Below, one piece after another: positions 30,577 through 39,377 of a stretch of 64,000 nt of DNA. A program made the translations under genes and the position numbers. Below the pieces are notes generated by a model that saw only the letters and a list, made by a program, of their open reading frames with translations, was not told the DNA's origin and made no database searches. Location of the stretch: the NCBI GenBank assembly GCA_007988785.1, contig BJUU01000010.1, positions 1-64,000 on the forward strand, given 5' to 3'. The number at the start of each line of letters is the position of its first letter. The stretch's first letter is position 1. The DNA comes from Agrococcus baldri (GTDB lineage: Bacteria; Actinomycetota; Actinomycetes; Actinomycetales; Microbacteriaceae).

Positions 30577-32328
30577 TCAGGGCCCGTCCGGGGGCTCGAC
30601 GGGCAGCGTGGCCCCGGGCTCGGTGGGCGTCGGCGTCGGCGTCGGGGTCGGCGTGGGCGTCTCCTCGGGCTCCACGACCGTCAGCGTGAGGCTCGGGGAG
30701 GGCCCGCTGGTGAGGGTCTGCCCGCCGTCGACGTCGCAGTCGTAGGTGTACGAGAAGTCGTTGTCGCCGACCGGCATCTGGGTGATGTTCAGCTGCGCAC
30801 CGCTGCTCGGCTCGACCTGCTCCTCGCCGTTCGCCCAGCTGATGGTGACGTCATAGCCGGAGAGGGAGTACCCGGCGGGGCAGGTCGCCGCATCCCACTC
30901 GATGACGTACGCCGTCTCGGGCTCGAGCGCTGTCGGGTCGCCGTCGCCCTGCAGCCTGGGCGCGGTCGTCGGGTCCTCGATCGCCGCGACCGGGCCATGG
31001 ATGCTTCCGGTCACGGTCGTGCCCTCCGGCACGGGGCCGGTCGGGTCGACCTCGTACACCTGCCCGACCTCGTCGGGGGTCGTCGCGGGGTCGCCCGTCG
31101 TGACGTTCGGGACCAGCCCGAGCTCCTCGACCGCGGCGCGGAACTCGGCCTCGGTCATGCCGATGAACTGCGACTCGTCGACGGTGACCTCTGCCGGGCC
31201 CGTGGGCGTCTGCGAGGTGTCGGTCGGCTGCGGCGCGCCCTGCTGGTTGTTGAGCAGCATCATGACGATCGCGACGCCCGCCGCCACGAGCAGCACGGCC
31301 AGGATCACGACCGGCCAGATCCACGGGTTGGCGCGCCGCCGCTCGCGGGGTCGCTGCGCCGTCGCGGTGGTCGCGGCGACCGGCAGCGAGGCGGTCGCCG
31401 GGCTCGACTGCGTCGTGATCACCCGGGTCGCGGCCTGGGTGGGGGAGTCGATGGTCGCGAAGGAGTCGGTCGAGGCGATGCCCGGCACGATCGCGGCGGC
31501 GCCGGCGATGTCGCCGCGGCGCAGCATGGTGGCGGCGCGCGAGAGGTGCGCCGCGGAGGTGGGCCGGTCGGCCGGCGTCTTCGCGATGCACGAGAGCACC
31601 AGGTTGCGCACCGGCTCCGGCACGGTGCCCGGCAGCTCCGGCGGCGCGTCGTTGATGTGCGACATGGCGATCGCCACCTGCGACTCGCCCGTGAAGGGGC
31701 GGCGGCCCGCGAGGGCCTCGTACGCGACGATGCCGAGCGAGTAGATGTCGGTCGACGGCGCCGCCTGCTGCCCGGACGCCTGCTCGGGCGAGAGGTACTG
31801 CACGGTGCCCATCACCTGGCCGGTGGCCGTCAGCGGCACCTGGTCGGCGATGCGGGCGATGCCGAAGTCGGTGATCTTCACCCGGCCCTCCGGCGTGATG
31901 AGCAGGTTGCCGGGCTTGATGTCGCGGTGCACGAGCCCCGCCTGGTGGGCGGCGTGCAGCGCGGCAGAGGTCTGCGCGACGATGTCGAGCACCTTGTCGG
32001 CCGAGAGCGTGCGATCGCGGTCGAGGATGGCGCTCAGCGGCTCGCCGGGCACGAGCTCCATCACCAGGAAGGCGCTGCCCTCCTCCTCGCCGTAGTCGAA
32101 GACGTTGGCGATGCCCTCGTGGTTGACGAGCGCGGCGTGGCGGGCCTCGGCGCGGAAGCGCTCGAGGAACCCGGGGTCGCCCATGTACTCGTCCTTGAGG
32201 ATCTTCAGCGCGACCGTGCGACCGATCACCTGGTCGGTCGCCTGCCACACCTCGCCCATGCCGCCGATGGCGATCCGGCTGGTCAGCTGGTATCGCCCAC
32301 CGAAGGTGAGTCCGCTGGATGGTCTCAT
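30577..32328 (-). CDS. pknA: Serine/threonine protein kinase PknA
   Basis: Second kinase of the division operon, 583 residues. Kinase landmarks are IGGMGEVW at 21-28, lysine 42, HRDIKPGN at 134-141 and DFG at 154-156. A juxtamembrane stretch rich in Thr and Ala precedes a membrane helix at about 335-359. Outside is one PASTA-like unit beginning near VTVDESQFIGMTEAEF, then a domain with two cysteines and a C-terminal threonine-proline repeat (TPTPTPTPTPTPTEPG). Mycobacterial PknA has little extracellular sequence, so this ectodomain is larger than the type case. The ATG overlaps the pbpA stop. Confidence 0.93.
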   Translation of the reverse strand: MRPSSGLTFGGRYQLTSRIAIGGMGEVWQATDQVIGRTVALKILKDEYMGDPGFLERFRAEARHAALVNHEGIANVFDYGEEEGSAFLVMELVPGEPLSAILDRDRTLSADKVLDIVAQTSAALHAAHQAGLVHRDIKPGNLLITPEGRVKITDFGIARIADQVPLTATGQVMGTVQYLSPEQASGQQAAPSTDIYSLGIVAYEALAGRRPFTGESQVAIAMSHINDAPPELPGTVPEPVRNLVLSCIAKTPADRPTSAAHLSRAATMLRRGDIAGAAAIVPGIASTDSFATIDSPTQAATRVITTQSSPATASLPVAATTATAQRPRERRRANPWIWPVVILAVLLVAAGVAIVMMLLNNQQGAPQPTDTSQTPTGPAEVTVDESQFIGMTEAEFRAAVEELGLVPNVTTGDPATTPDEVGQVYEVDPTGPVPEGTTVTGSIHGPVAAIEDPTTAPRLQGDGDPTALEPETAYVIEWDAATCPAGYSLSGYDVTISWANGEEQVEPSSGAQLNITQMPVGDNDFSYTYDCDVDGGQTLTSGPSPSLTLTVVEPEETPTPTPTPTPTPTEPGATLPVEPPDGP

Positions 32329-33806
32329 GAGTTCAGCACCGCCTCGATCACTGCTCTCCCGATTGGCGCGGCGACCACGTTTGAAGTGTCACCGACGATG
32401 TTCTCATCTGGCACGACCACCACGGCGACTGCCACGCTCTGATCGTCCAGTTCTCCGTACCCCGTGAACCACAGGTTGAAGGGCTCGTTGTTCTCGCCCG
32501 TCTCCGCGGTGCCGGTCTTGCCGCCCACCGTCACGCCGTCGATCTGCGCGTTGGTGGCCAGTCCCTCTGCGACGCCGAGCTCCATCGATGCGCGCACCTG
32601 CGCCGCGACCTCCGCGGAGACCGGGTTGCCCAGGATGGTGGGCTCCGGGTTCGCGATCACGTCGAGGTTCGGCGCCAGCACCCGATCGACCATGTTGGGC
32701 TCCATCATGGTGCCGTCGTTCGCGACCGCCGCGGTCGTCATGGCGATCTGCATCGGCGTGACGCGCACGTCGTGCTGCCCGAAGCCGGTCAGCATGAGGT
32801 TCGGCTCGTTGAGGTCGCTCGGGTAGCGGCTCGCCTGCACCCGCACCGGGATGTCGAGCGTCTGGCCGTAGCCGAACGCCGCTGCCTGCTGCGCGATCGC
32901 ATCCTGCCCCAGCTGCTGGGCGAGCTGGGCGAAGGGGATGTTGCAGGAGAGGATGAACGCGGTCTCGAGGGTGACCGTCTCTCCCGGCCCGCAGGTCTCG
33001 CGGGAGGCGTTGCGGATCACGTGCGAGGACTGGGGCAGCTGCAGCTCTGCCGGGTTGTCGAACTCCGACTCGAGCGTGAACTGCCCGGATTCGAGCGCTG
33101 CCGAGAGCATGAGCACCTTGAAGACCGAGCCGGGGGTGAACTGGTCGCCCTCGATCGTGCGGTTGTGCAGCGGGTTCTCGGGGTCCTCGAGCAGCTGGTT
33201 GTAGACGTCGGTGACGGCCGCCGTGTTGTGGCTCGCGAAGGCGTTGGGGTCGAAGGTGGGGCTCGAGTGCATCGCGAGCACGTCGCCCGTGTCGGGGTCG
33301 AGCGCGACGACCGCGCCCTCCCGGTCGCCCAGCGCATCCGCCGCCGCCTGCTGCGCCTGCGAGTCGATCGTGAGCTCGACCGACGAGCCCGCGGGGCTCT
33401 GGCCGGTGAGGGTCGCGAGCACCTGGTCGAGGAACTGGCTGTTGGCGGTGCCCGTCAGCTCCTCGTTCATCGCCCCCTCGATGCCGGTGTTGCCCTGCCC
33501 GAGGGTGTTGTAGCCCGTGATGTGCGAGTAGAGCGGTCCCATCGGGTACTCGCGCTGCCACTCGAACTCGTCGTTCGAGGGGGTCGACAGGGCCACCTGC
33601 ACGCCGTCGACGACGATCGAGCCGCGCTCGACCGCGAACGAGTCGTAGAGCGTGCGCGTGTTGCGATCGTCGGCGTGCAGCGAATCAGCCTGCACCGCCT
33701 GGATCATCGTGGACGAGCCGAACAGCCCGATGAACATCACCAGCAGCAGCGTGCTCACGCGGCGGATGGGCCTGCGCATGCTCTGCTCCTTCGAGACCTC
33801 GCTCAT
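32325..33806 (-). CDS. pbpA: Penicillin-binding protein PbpA (class B transpeptidase)
   Basis: Peptidoglycan DD-transpeptidase acting with the adjacent SEDS glycosyltransferase. The 493-residue product starts at the ATG overlapping the rodA stop as ATGA. It has one N-terminal membrane helix (about 17-38), a dimerisation/pedestal region and the transpeptidase domain. Active-site motifs are complete: SVFK with nucleophile serine 227, SCN at 287-289 and KTG at 430-432. The arrangement rodA-pbpA-pknA-pknB is the conserved actinobacterial elongation/division cluster, and the kinases may phosphorylate these partners (family knowledge). Confidence 0.95.
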   Translation of the reverse strand: MSEVSKEQSMRRPIRRVSTLLLVMFIGLFGSSTMIQAVQADSLHADDRNTRTLYDSFAVERGSIVVDGVQVALSTPSNDEFEWQREYPMGPLYSHITGYNTLGQGNTGIEGAMNEELTGTANSQFLDQVLATLTGQSPAGSSVELTIDSQAQQAAADALGDREGAVVALDPDTGDVLAMHSSPTFDPNAFASHNTAAVTDVYNQLLEDPENPLHNRTIEGDQFTPGSVFKVLMLSAALESGQFTLESEFDNPAELQLPQSSHVIRNASRETCGPGETVTLETAFILSCNIPFAQLAQQLGQDAIAQQAAAFGYGQTLDIPVRVQASRYPSDLNEPNLMLTGFGQHDVRVTPMQIAMTTAAVANDGTMMEPNMVDRVLAPNLDVIANPEPTILGNPVSAEVAAQVRASMELGVAEGLATNAQIDGVTVGGKTGTAETGENNEPFNLWFTGYGELDDQSVAVAVVVVPDENIVGDTSNVVAAPIGRAVIEAVLNS

Positions 33807-35221
33807 ACGATCCCCCTCCCGCGCACGGAGTCGCTCAGCCTCAGCAGCAGCGCGACGATGAGCCAGTTGGCCAGCAGCGAGGATCCGCCGGCGGCCAGGA
33901 ACGGCGTCGTCAGGCCGGTCAGCGGGATGAGCCGCGTGACGCCGCCGACGACGATGAAGACCTGCAGCCCGATCACGAAGGCGAGGCCGACGCCCAGCAG
34001 CTTCGTGAAGTCGTCGGGCCCCTGGAAGCCGATGCGCACACCGCGCGAGACCAGGATCAGGTACAGCCCGAGGATGGCGACGATGCCGGTCAGGCCGAGC
34101 TCCTCGCCCAGCGACGGGATGATGTAGTCGCTGTTGGCGTAGGGCGTGATGTCGGGCCTGCCGAGGCCGAGGCCGGTGCCGAGCAGGCCGCCGTGGCCCA
34201 TGCCGAACACGCCCTGCACGATCTGGAACGAGCCGCCCTGCGCCTCGTAGACGGCCGGGTCGAACGCGTGGATCCACGCGTGCACGCGGCGCTGCACGTA
34301 GCCGAGCGAGAAGTAGGCGGCGACGCCGCCGACGGCGACCAGGCCGACGCCGATGACCATCCAGGAGCGGCGGCCGGTGGCGATGTAGATCATCACCAGG
34401 AAGAGCCCGAAGTAGAGCACCGAGGTGCCGAGGTCGCGCTGGAAGACCAGCACGAGCATGCACATCGCCCAGACCACCAGGATCGGCCCGAGGTCGCGCA
34501 GGCGGGGGAAGCGCACCCCCAGCACCTTCCGCCCCACCACCGAGAGCGAGTCGCGCGCGGTCATCAGGTAGCCGGCGAAGAAGATCGCCAGGGCGATCTT
34601 CGCGAGCTCGCCGGGCTGGAACGAGAGCGGGCCGACCCCGATCCAGACGGTCGCGCCGTTGACGGTGCGGCCGATGCCGGGCATCAGCGGCAGCAGCAGC
34701 AGGATGAACGCGATCGCCATCGCGACGTAGCGGTAGCGGGCGAGCACCCGGTGGTTGCGCACCACCACGATCGCCGCGATGGCCACGAGGAGCGCGATGC
34801 CCGTCCAGGCGATCTGGCGCATCGAGGCGGCATCCCAGCCCGAGAGGCCGTCGGCGATGTCGATGCGGTAGATCATCGCGATGCCGAGGCCGTTGAGCAC
34901 GGTCGCGACGGGCAGGATGATCGCGTCGGCCTCGCGCGCCACGATGCGCAGCACGATGTGCAGCGCGAGCGTGAGCACGCCGAGGCCCGCGGCCAGCTGC
35001 AGCGGGAAGAGGTCGACGCGCTGCAGGGCGCCGAGCTGCACGAGCACCATCGCGCCGCCGGCGAGCACCCAGGCGATGACGAGCAGGAACAGCTCGAGGT
35101 TGCGCAGCTTCGCGGGGTTGCGGATGCGCACCCTGATGGCCTCGGTCACGTCGCGCAGCTGGACGATGCCGGTCTGCAGCGCGTTCTGCGCCTGCGGGCT
35201 CGGAGCGGTCTGGTCGCTCAT
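33803..35221 (-). CDS. rodA: SEDS-family peptidoglycan glycosyltransferase (FtsW/RodA)
   Basis: Polytopic glycan polymerase using lipid II, 472 residues with about ten to twelve membrane helices from residue 40 on. The SEDS signatures are visible: the NGATVWIGVGPLSFQPGELAKI segment region near 205-226, FQRDLGTSVLYF near 263, and the C-terminal YANSDYIIPSLGEELGL segment near 357-373. The start at 35221 forms an ATGA overlap with pstP. Assignment to RodA rather than FtsW rests on pairing with pbpA in this operon. Confidence 0.94.
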   Translation of the reverse strand: MSDQTAPSPQAQNALQTGIVQLRDVTEAIRVRIRNPAKLRNLELFLLVIAWVLAGGAMVLVQLGALQRVDLFPLQLAAGLGVLTLALHIVLRIVAREADAIILPVATVLNGLGIAMIYRIDIADGLSGWDAASMRQIAWTGIALLVAIAAIVVVRNHRVLARYRYVAMAIAFILLLLPLMPGIGRTVNGATVWIGVGPLSFQPGELAKIALAIFFAGYLMTARDSLSVVGRKVLGVRFPRLRDLGPILVVWAMCMLVLVFQRDLGTSVLYFGLFLVMIYIATGRRSWMVIGVGLVAVGGVAAYFSLGYVQRRVHAWIHAFDPAVYEAQGGSFQIVQGVFGMGHGGLLGTGLGLGRPDITPYANSDYIIPSLGEELGLTGIVAILGLYLILVSRGVRIGFQGPDDFTKLLGVGLAFVIGLQVFIVVGGVTRLIPLTGLTTPFLAAGGSSLLANWLIVALLLRLSDSVRGRGIV

Positions 35222-36459
35222 GGCGATCGCTCCAATCGCTCGACGATCGCGCGTGCCGACTCGAGCGAGCCCGCCGAGAGCGTCTGCTCGACGTTGCGCT
35301 GGTTGAAGGGCGTCAGGTCGGTGATGGCGATGCCGGTCTCCTCGACCTGCGTCGCGAGCACGATCGGGCCGATCTGCTGCTGGATGCCCTGGTAGATGGC
35401 GACGTTGCCGGCGTCGTTGACGCCCACGAAGTAGCGATCCTGCGTCCAGTTGTAGAAGACGGCCGAGAGCACGACGATGCCGATGATCGCGAGCCCCGCG
35501 CCCACGCCCCACGTGACGCGGCGGTTGCGGCGCATGCGGCGCTGCTCGGCGAGCAGCTCCTGCAGGAACTCCTCGCTCTCGGGCTCGAAGTGCTCGAAGG
35601 CGGGCTGCATGCGCGACTGCCGCGGGTGCAGCAGCAGCCGGCCGAGGCTGACGGAGGTGCGCTCCGGCTCGACCGCCTCGTAGCTGATCGGCGCGGCTGC
35701 CGAGCCGACGGTGGTCGGCTCGATCGCCGATGCGCGGCGCTCGTCGATGTCGCACATGACGACGGTGACGTTGTCGGGCGCGCCGCGCGAGAGCGACTCG
35801 TTCACGAGCCGCTGCACGGTGGAGGGGGTGTCGAGGCCCTGGGCGAGGATCGCGCGGATGCGCTCCTCGTCGACGTAGCTCGAGAGGCCGTCGGAGCACA
35901 CGAGCCAGCGGTCGCCCGGCAGCGTCTGCTCGACGAGGATGTCGATCTCGGGGTGCGTCTCGACGTTGCCGAGCACGCGCATGACGACGTTGCGGCGCGG
36001 GTGGTGCTCGGCCTCCTCGCGGGTGATGCGGCCGGCGTCGACGAGCTTCTGCACGAAGGTGTGGTCGGTCGAGATCTGCTCGAGCGCGCCCACCCGGTAG
36101 CGGTAGATGCGGCTGTCGCCGATGTGGGCGATGCCCATCTTGTCGCCGACCCGGATGATGCCGGAGCCGGTGGTGCCCATGCCCGTGAGCTCCGGGTGCT
36201 CGAGCATGGCCTGCTGCAGGGCGTCGTTGCCCTCCCGCAGCGCCTCGGCGAGCGCCTCGGCGGCGGCCTCCGGGGTGTCGTAGCCGCCGTCGGCCTCGCG
36301 CGCCCGGCGGGTCACGATGGCGCTCGCGACGTCGCCGCCCGCGTGCCCACCCATGCCGTCGGCCACGAAGCACAGGGTTGCTCCCGCGTAGCCGGAGTCC
36401 TGGTTCTCGGTGCGGATCCGCCCGACGTGGCTGATCGCCGCTGAGAGCGGTGTGCTCAA
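35218..36459 (-). CDS. pstP: PP2C-family serine/threonine phosphatase PstP
   Basis: Metal-dependent phosphatase that reverses PknA/PknB phosphorylation, 413 residues. Metal-binding PP2C motifs are intact: DGMGGHAGGD near residue 34, GDSRIYRYR near 114, SDGLSSYVDE near 190 and DNVTVVMCDID near 230. A cytosolic linker leads to one membrane helix at about 313-335 and a short extracellular tail. The start is taken as TTG at 36459, preceded by CTGAGG and just after the fhaB stop; a CTG six bases upstream (36465) is the alternative. Confidence 0.92.
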   Translation of the reverse strand: MSTPLSAAISHVGRIRTENQDSGYAGATLCFVADGMGGHAGGDVASAIVTRRAREADGGYDTPEAAAEALAEALREGNDALQQAMLEHPELTGMGTTGSGIIRVGDKMGIAHIGDSRIYRYRVGALEQISTDHTFVQKLVDAGRITREEAEHHPRRNVVMRVLGNVETHPEIDILVEQTLPGDRWLVCSDGLSSYVDEERIRAILAQGLDTPSTVQRLVNESLSRGAPDNVTVVMCDIDERRASAIEPTTVGSAAAPISYEAVEPERTSVSLGRLLLHPRQSRMQPAFEHFEPESEEFLQELLAEQRRMRRNRRVTWGVGAGLAIIGIVVLSAVFYNWTQDRYFVGVNDAGNVAIYQGIQQQIGPIVLATQVEETGIAITDLTPFNQRNVEQTLSAGSLESARAIVERLERSP

Positions 36460-36461
36460 GC

Positions 36462-36995
36462 TCAGCGCCTCAGCTCGAACGTGGTGGTGCCGATGCGCAC
36501 GGACGAGCCGACCTGCACGGGCGTCGACTCGCTGATGCGCTTGCCCTCCACGAACGTGCCGTTGGTCGACCCGAGGTCCTGCACCACCCATTGCTCGCGC
36601 CAGCGCACGATCTTCGCGTGGTTGCTCGAGGTGTAGTCGTCCTTGATCTGCAGCCCGCTGCCGGAGGAGCGGCCGATGGTGAGGCCGGTCTGCGGCAGGT
36701 CGAGCTCGAGGCCGGAGCGCGGGCCGGAGGTGATGACGACGCGGGTGGCCTGGGCGGATGCGCTGCTCGCGCCCTGCCGCTCGGTCACGGTGGTGGGGGC
36801 GTCGGCCCCCGCCGCTGCCGGGGCGGGGGCCGCGCCCGACTCGCGCGAGCGGGCGCTCTGCACGGCGACGCGCTGCAGCGGCGTGAGCCGCGGTCCGAAC
36901 AGGTCGCTGCGCAGCGAGTACAGCACGATGAAGATGAACAGCCAGAGGAGGGCGAGGAAGCCGATCCTGATGATGATGAGGGTCAGTTCGCTCAC
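36462..36995 (-). CDS. fhaB: FHA-domain protein FhaB (FipA-like)
   Basis: Phosphothreonine-binding adaptor, 177 residues, starting at GTG 36995 in a GTGA overlap with fhaA. One N-terminal membrane helix (about 5-27, IIIRIGFLALLWLFIFIVLY) anchors it. A flexible Ala/Thr/Ser-rich linker (about 45-85) probably carries kinase target threonines. The FHA domain at about 90-177 has the motifs TIGRSSGSG, SSNHAKI and LGSTNGTFV. FhaB is a classic partner of the division kinases and phosphatase encoded next to it. Confidence 0.93.
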   Translation of the reverse strand: MSELTLIIIRIGFLALLWLFIFIVLYSLRSDLFGPRLTPLQRVAVQSARSRESGAAPAPAAAGADAPTTVTERQGASSASAQATRVVITSGPRSGLELDLPQTGLTIGRSSGSGLQIKDDYTSSNHAKIVRWREQWVVQDLGSTNGTFVEGKRISESTPVQVGSSVRIGTTTFELRR

Positions 36996-37669
36996 GCTTG
37001 CTCCTTCGACTGGGCCAGCAGCCGATACACGATGCGTGTGGCACCGATGTCGATGATCGAGTCGGGCTCGAGCAGCGCGCTCTTGAGCGCCCTGCCGTTG
37101 AGCGTGGTGCCGTTGGTGGAGCCGAGGTCGCTCACCTGGGCGCGCGTGCCGTCCCAGATGATCTCGGCGTGCTTGCGGGAGGCGCCGGCGTCGTCGACGG
37201 TGATGTCGGCGTCCGAGCCGCGGCCGATGACGGTGCTGCCCCTGCGCAGCCGGTAGCGCTTGCCCTTGATGTCGACCACGGCCGACCACACGACCTCGCC
37301 GGCCTCCGAGTCGGAGCTGATCTCGAGCATCCCGGTCGTCATGCCCTCGTCGGGCTCGAGACCGAGGTCGATGGGTCCGGGGAAGGAGTAGCCGGACTGG
37401 CGCGCGTGCGTCTGCATGGTGCCCGTCAGCTCGTCGAGGAGCGAGTCGCCCAGGCGGCGCAGGCGCTGGAAGTCTGCGGGAGCGAGGCGGACGGTGAGGC
37501 GGTTCGGCACCAGGATGCGGTCGCGCGAGACCACGCTCGCCTGGGTGTCGAGCTCGCGCTTGAGCGCGCTGGCGATCTCGACCGGCTCGACGCCGGAGCG
37601 GAACGTCTTCGCGAAGGCGCCGTTGACGGCCTTCTCGAGCCCGCGCTCGATCGAATCGAGGAATCCCAT
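36992..37669 (-). CDS. fhaA: FHA-domain protein FhaA (DUF3662)
   Basis: First gene of the kinase/division operon, 225 residues. The N-terminal DUF3662 domain (about 1-120, beginning MGFLDSIERGLEKAV) is followed by an FHA domain at about 140-222 with VIGRGSDADI, SRKHAEI and LGSTNGTTL. In mycobacteria FhaA binds the phosphorylated pseudokinase MviN (family knowledge). The ATG at 37669 is preferred because AAGGGAGG is 11 bases upstream; a GTG at 37681 lies too close to it. The protein is shorter than mycobacterial FhaA, lacking its long central linker. Confidence 0.93.
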   Translation of the reverse strand: MGFLDSIERGLEKAVNGAFAKTFRSGVEPVEIASALKRELDTQASVVSRDRILVPNRLTVRLAPADFQRLRRLGDSLLDELTGTMQTHARQSGYSFPGPIDLGLEPDEGMTTGMLEISSDSEAGEVVWSAVVDIKGKRYRLRRGSTVIGRGSDADITVDDAGASRKHAEIIWDGTRAQVSDLGSTNGTTLNGRALKSALLEPDSIIDIGATRIVYRLLAQSKEQA

Positions 37670-37763
37670 GGGTGCGTTCACCTCCCTTCAGCCGCCGTTA
37701 GCGTACCCGGCGCGACCAAGAACCTGATATTCTCGTGTAGTTGCCCGGGTTTCGCCGGGCCTC

Positions 37764-37847
37764 GCGCGAGTGGCGGAATTGGCAGACGCGCTGGCTTCAG
37801 GTGCCAGTGTTCGCAAGAACGTGGGGGTTCAAGTCCCCCCTCGCGCA
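37764..37847 (+). tRNA. tRNA-Leu (CAG)
   Basis: Class II tRNA with acceptor GCGCGAG/CTCGCGC, anticodon stem CTGGC/GCCAG, anticodon CAG at 37798-37800, a long variable arm (TGTTCGCAAGAACG) and T-arm GGGGGTTCAAGTCCCCC. CCA is not encoded. An AT-rich GATATTCT about 30 bp upstream may be its -10. Confidence 0.98.
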
Positions 37848-37851
37848 CGAT

Positions 37852-37877
37852 CGGCCCCGGGCTCCACCCCGGGGCCG
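37852..37877 (+). terminator. Hairpin terminator of tRNA-Leu
   Basis: Perfect 9-bp stem CGGCCCCGG/CCGGGGCCG with an 8-nt loop, 4 bp after the tRNA, followed by TTCCTCGTCTCT. Confidence 0.8.
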
Positions 37878-37890
37878 TTCCTCGTCTCTG

Positions 37891-37954
37891 GGCCGCGTCG
37901 GCTCGACGCGGCCGAGTGCCGCGTCGCGAGCGGAGGACGGATCGGCGATCCGTC
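37891..37954. terminator. Two further hairpins in the tRNA-Leu/adh convergent gap
   Basis: GGCCGCGTCG-GCT-CGACGCGGCC (37891-37913) and GACGGATC-GGC-GATCCGTC (37936-37954) are perfect stems with 3-nt loops. Terminator action for the convergent dehydrogenase is inferred. Nothing else is seen in the 222-bp gap. Confidence 0.5.
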
Positions 37955-38069
37955 ACGGATCGAGGGCGGATCGTCCTCACCCGGCGACATGTCCTCGATT
38001 CGGAACGTCGAGCTCGATGTGCCGCGGCCCGGCGGCGGGGGACCGGCCGCCGCCGTCAGGACCGCCCGC

Positions 38070-39242
38070 TCACGGCTCGAGCACGACCTTGATGCAGCCG
38101 TCGTCCTTCTTCTGGAACGTCTCGTACATCTCGGGGGCGCGGTCGAGCGGCACCCGGTGCGTGACGAGGTCCTCGACGCCGAGCGGGTCGGCCGGATCCT
38201 CCACGAGCGGCAGCAGCGCATCGCGCCAGGACTGCACGTTGCACTGGCCCATGCGGATCGCGACCTGCTTGTCGAACAGCGTCATCATCGGCACCGGGTC
38301 GGCCGTGCCGGCGTAGACGCCGCTGATGGAGACCGTGCCGCCGCGCCGCACCGCGTCGAAGGCCGTCATCAGCGCGGTGAGCCGATCGAGGCCGCCCTGC
38401 TGCATCATCGGCCGCGCGAGGGCATCGGGCAGCACGCCGACGACCGCCTGCGCCGCGGCGGCCGCCGGGGCGCCGTGCGCCTCCATGCCGACGGCGTCGA
38501 CCACCGCATCCGGGCCCCGGCCGTCCGTGCGGTCGCGCAGGGCCGAGGTGGCGTCCTCCATGTCGAGCACCTCGATGCCGTGCCGCTCGGCCATGGCACG
38601 GCGCTCGGGCACGGGATCGACGCCGATCACCCGGTGGCCGAGGTGACGCCCGATGCGGGCGGCGAACTGCCCGACCGGGCCGAGGCCGAGCACCGCGAGC
38701 GTGCCGCCCTCCGGCACCGCCGCGTACTGCACGCCCTGCCAGGCGGTGGGCAGGATGTCGCTGAGGAAGAGGTAGCGGTCGTCGGGCAGCTCGTGCCCCA
38801 CCTTGGTGGCGTTGAAGTCGGCCAGCGGCACGCGCAGGCGCTCCGCCTGGCCGCCCGGCACCGAGCCGTAGAGCGAGGTGTAGCCGTAGAGGGTCGCGCC
38901 GGTGCCCTGCTCGACGTTCTGCGTCGTCTCGCACTGGCTCGTGAGGCCCCGCGCGCACATGAAGCAGTCGCCGCAGGCGATGACGAACGGGATGACGACG
39001 CGGTCTCCGGGCGCGAGGCGCGTGACCGCCGATCCCACCTCCTCGACGATGCCCATCGACTCGTGGCCGAGCACGTCGCCCTTCGCGAGGAACGGACCGA
39101 AGAGCTCGTAGAGGTGCAGGTCCGAGCCGCAGATGGCGGTCGAGGTGATGCGGATGACGGCGTCGGTGGCCTGCTCGATGCGCGGATCCGGCACGTCCTC
39201 GACGGAGACGCTGCGCTTGCCCTGCCAGGTGAGTGCTCTCAT
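38070..39242 (-). CDS. Zinc-dependent alcohol/formaldehyde dehydrogenase family protein
   Basis: Medium-chain dehydrogenase of 390 residues. Catalytic-zinc ligands are visible in TAICGSDLHLYE (about 35-46) and GHESMGIVEEVG (about 59-70). The structural-zinc cysteines are in CGDCFMCARGLTSQC (about 90-104), and the NAD(P) site is LGLGPVGQFAARIGR. The layout with an inserted segment near 120-160 resembles the glutathione-independent formaldehyde dehydrogenase-like subgroup; the substrate is uncertain. The start at 39242 lies 7 nt after TAGCGT, suggesting a leaderless mRNA. Confidence 0.88.
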   Translation of the reverse strand: MRALTWQGKRSVSVEDVPDPRIEQATDAVIRITSTAICGSDLHLYELFGPFLAKGDVLGHESMGIVEEVGSAVTRLAPGDRVVIPFVIACGDCFMCARGLTSQCETTQNVEQGTGATLYGYTSLYGSVPGGQAERLRVPLADFNATKVGHELPDDRYLFLSDILPTAWQGVQYAAVPEGGTLAVLGLGPVGQFAARIGRHLGHRVIGVDPVPERRAMAERHGIEVLDMEDATSALRDRTDGRGPDAVVDAVGMEAHGAPAAAAAQAVVGVLPDALARPMMQQGGLDRLTALMTAFDAVRRGGTVSISGVYAGTADPVPMMTLFDKQVAIRMGQCNVQSWRDALLPLVEDPADPLGVEDLVTHRVPLDRAPEMYETFQKKDDGCIKVVLEP

Positions 39243-39377
39243 GGCCGCGACGCTACGACAGCGGCGCGCGCGACGGAACCCCGGATCGCTGGGACGGTGC
39301 GCATCCATCGAACGGTGGACGTCAGGTGCAGTCGAGCCCACGATGCCCGAGGAGCCGCGCTTCGGTGGGATGGATGC

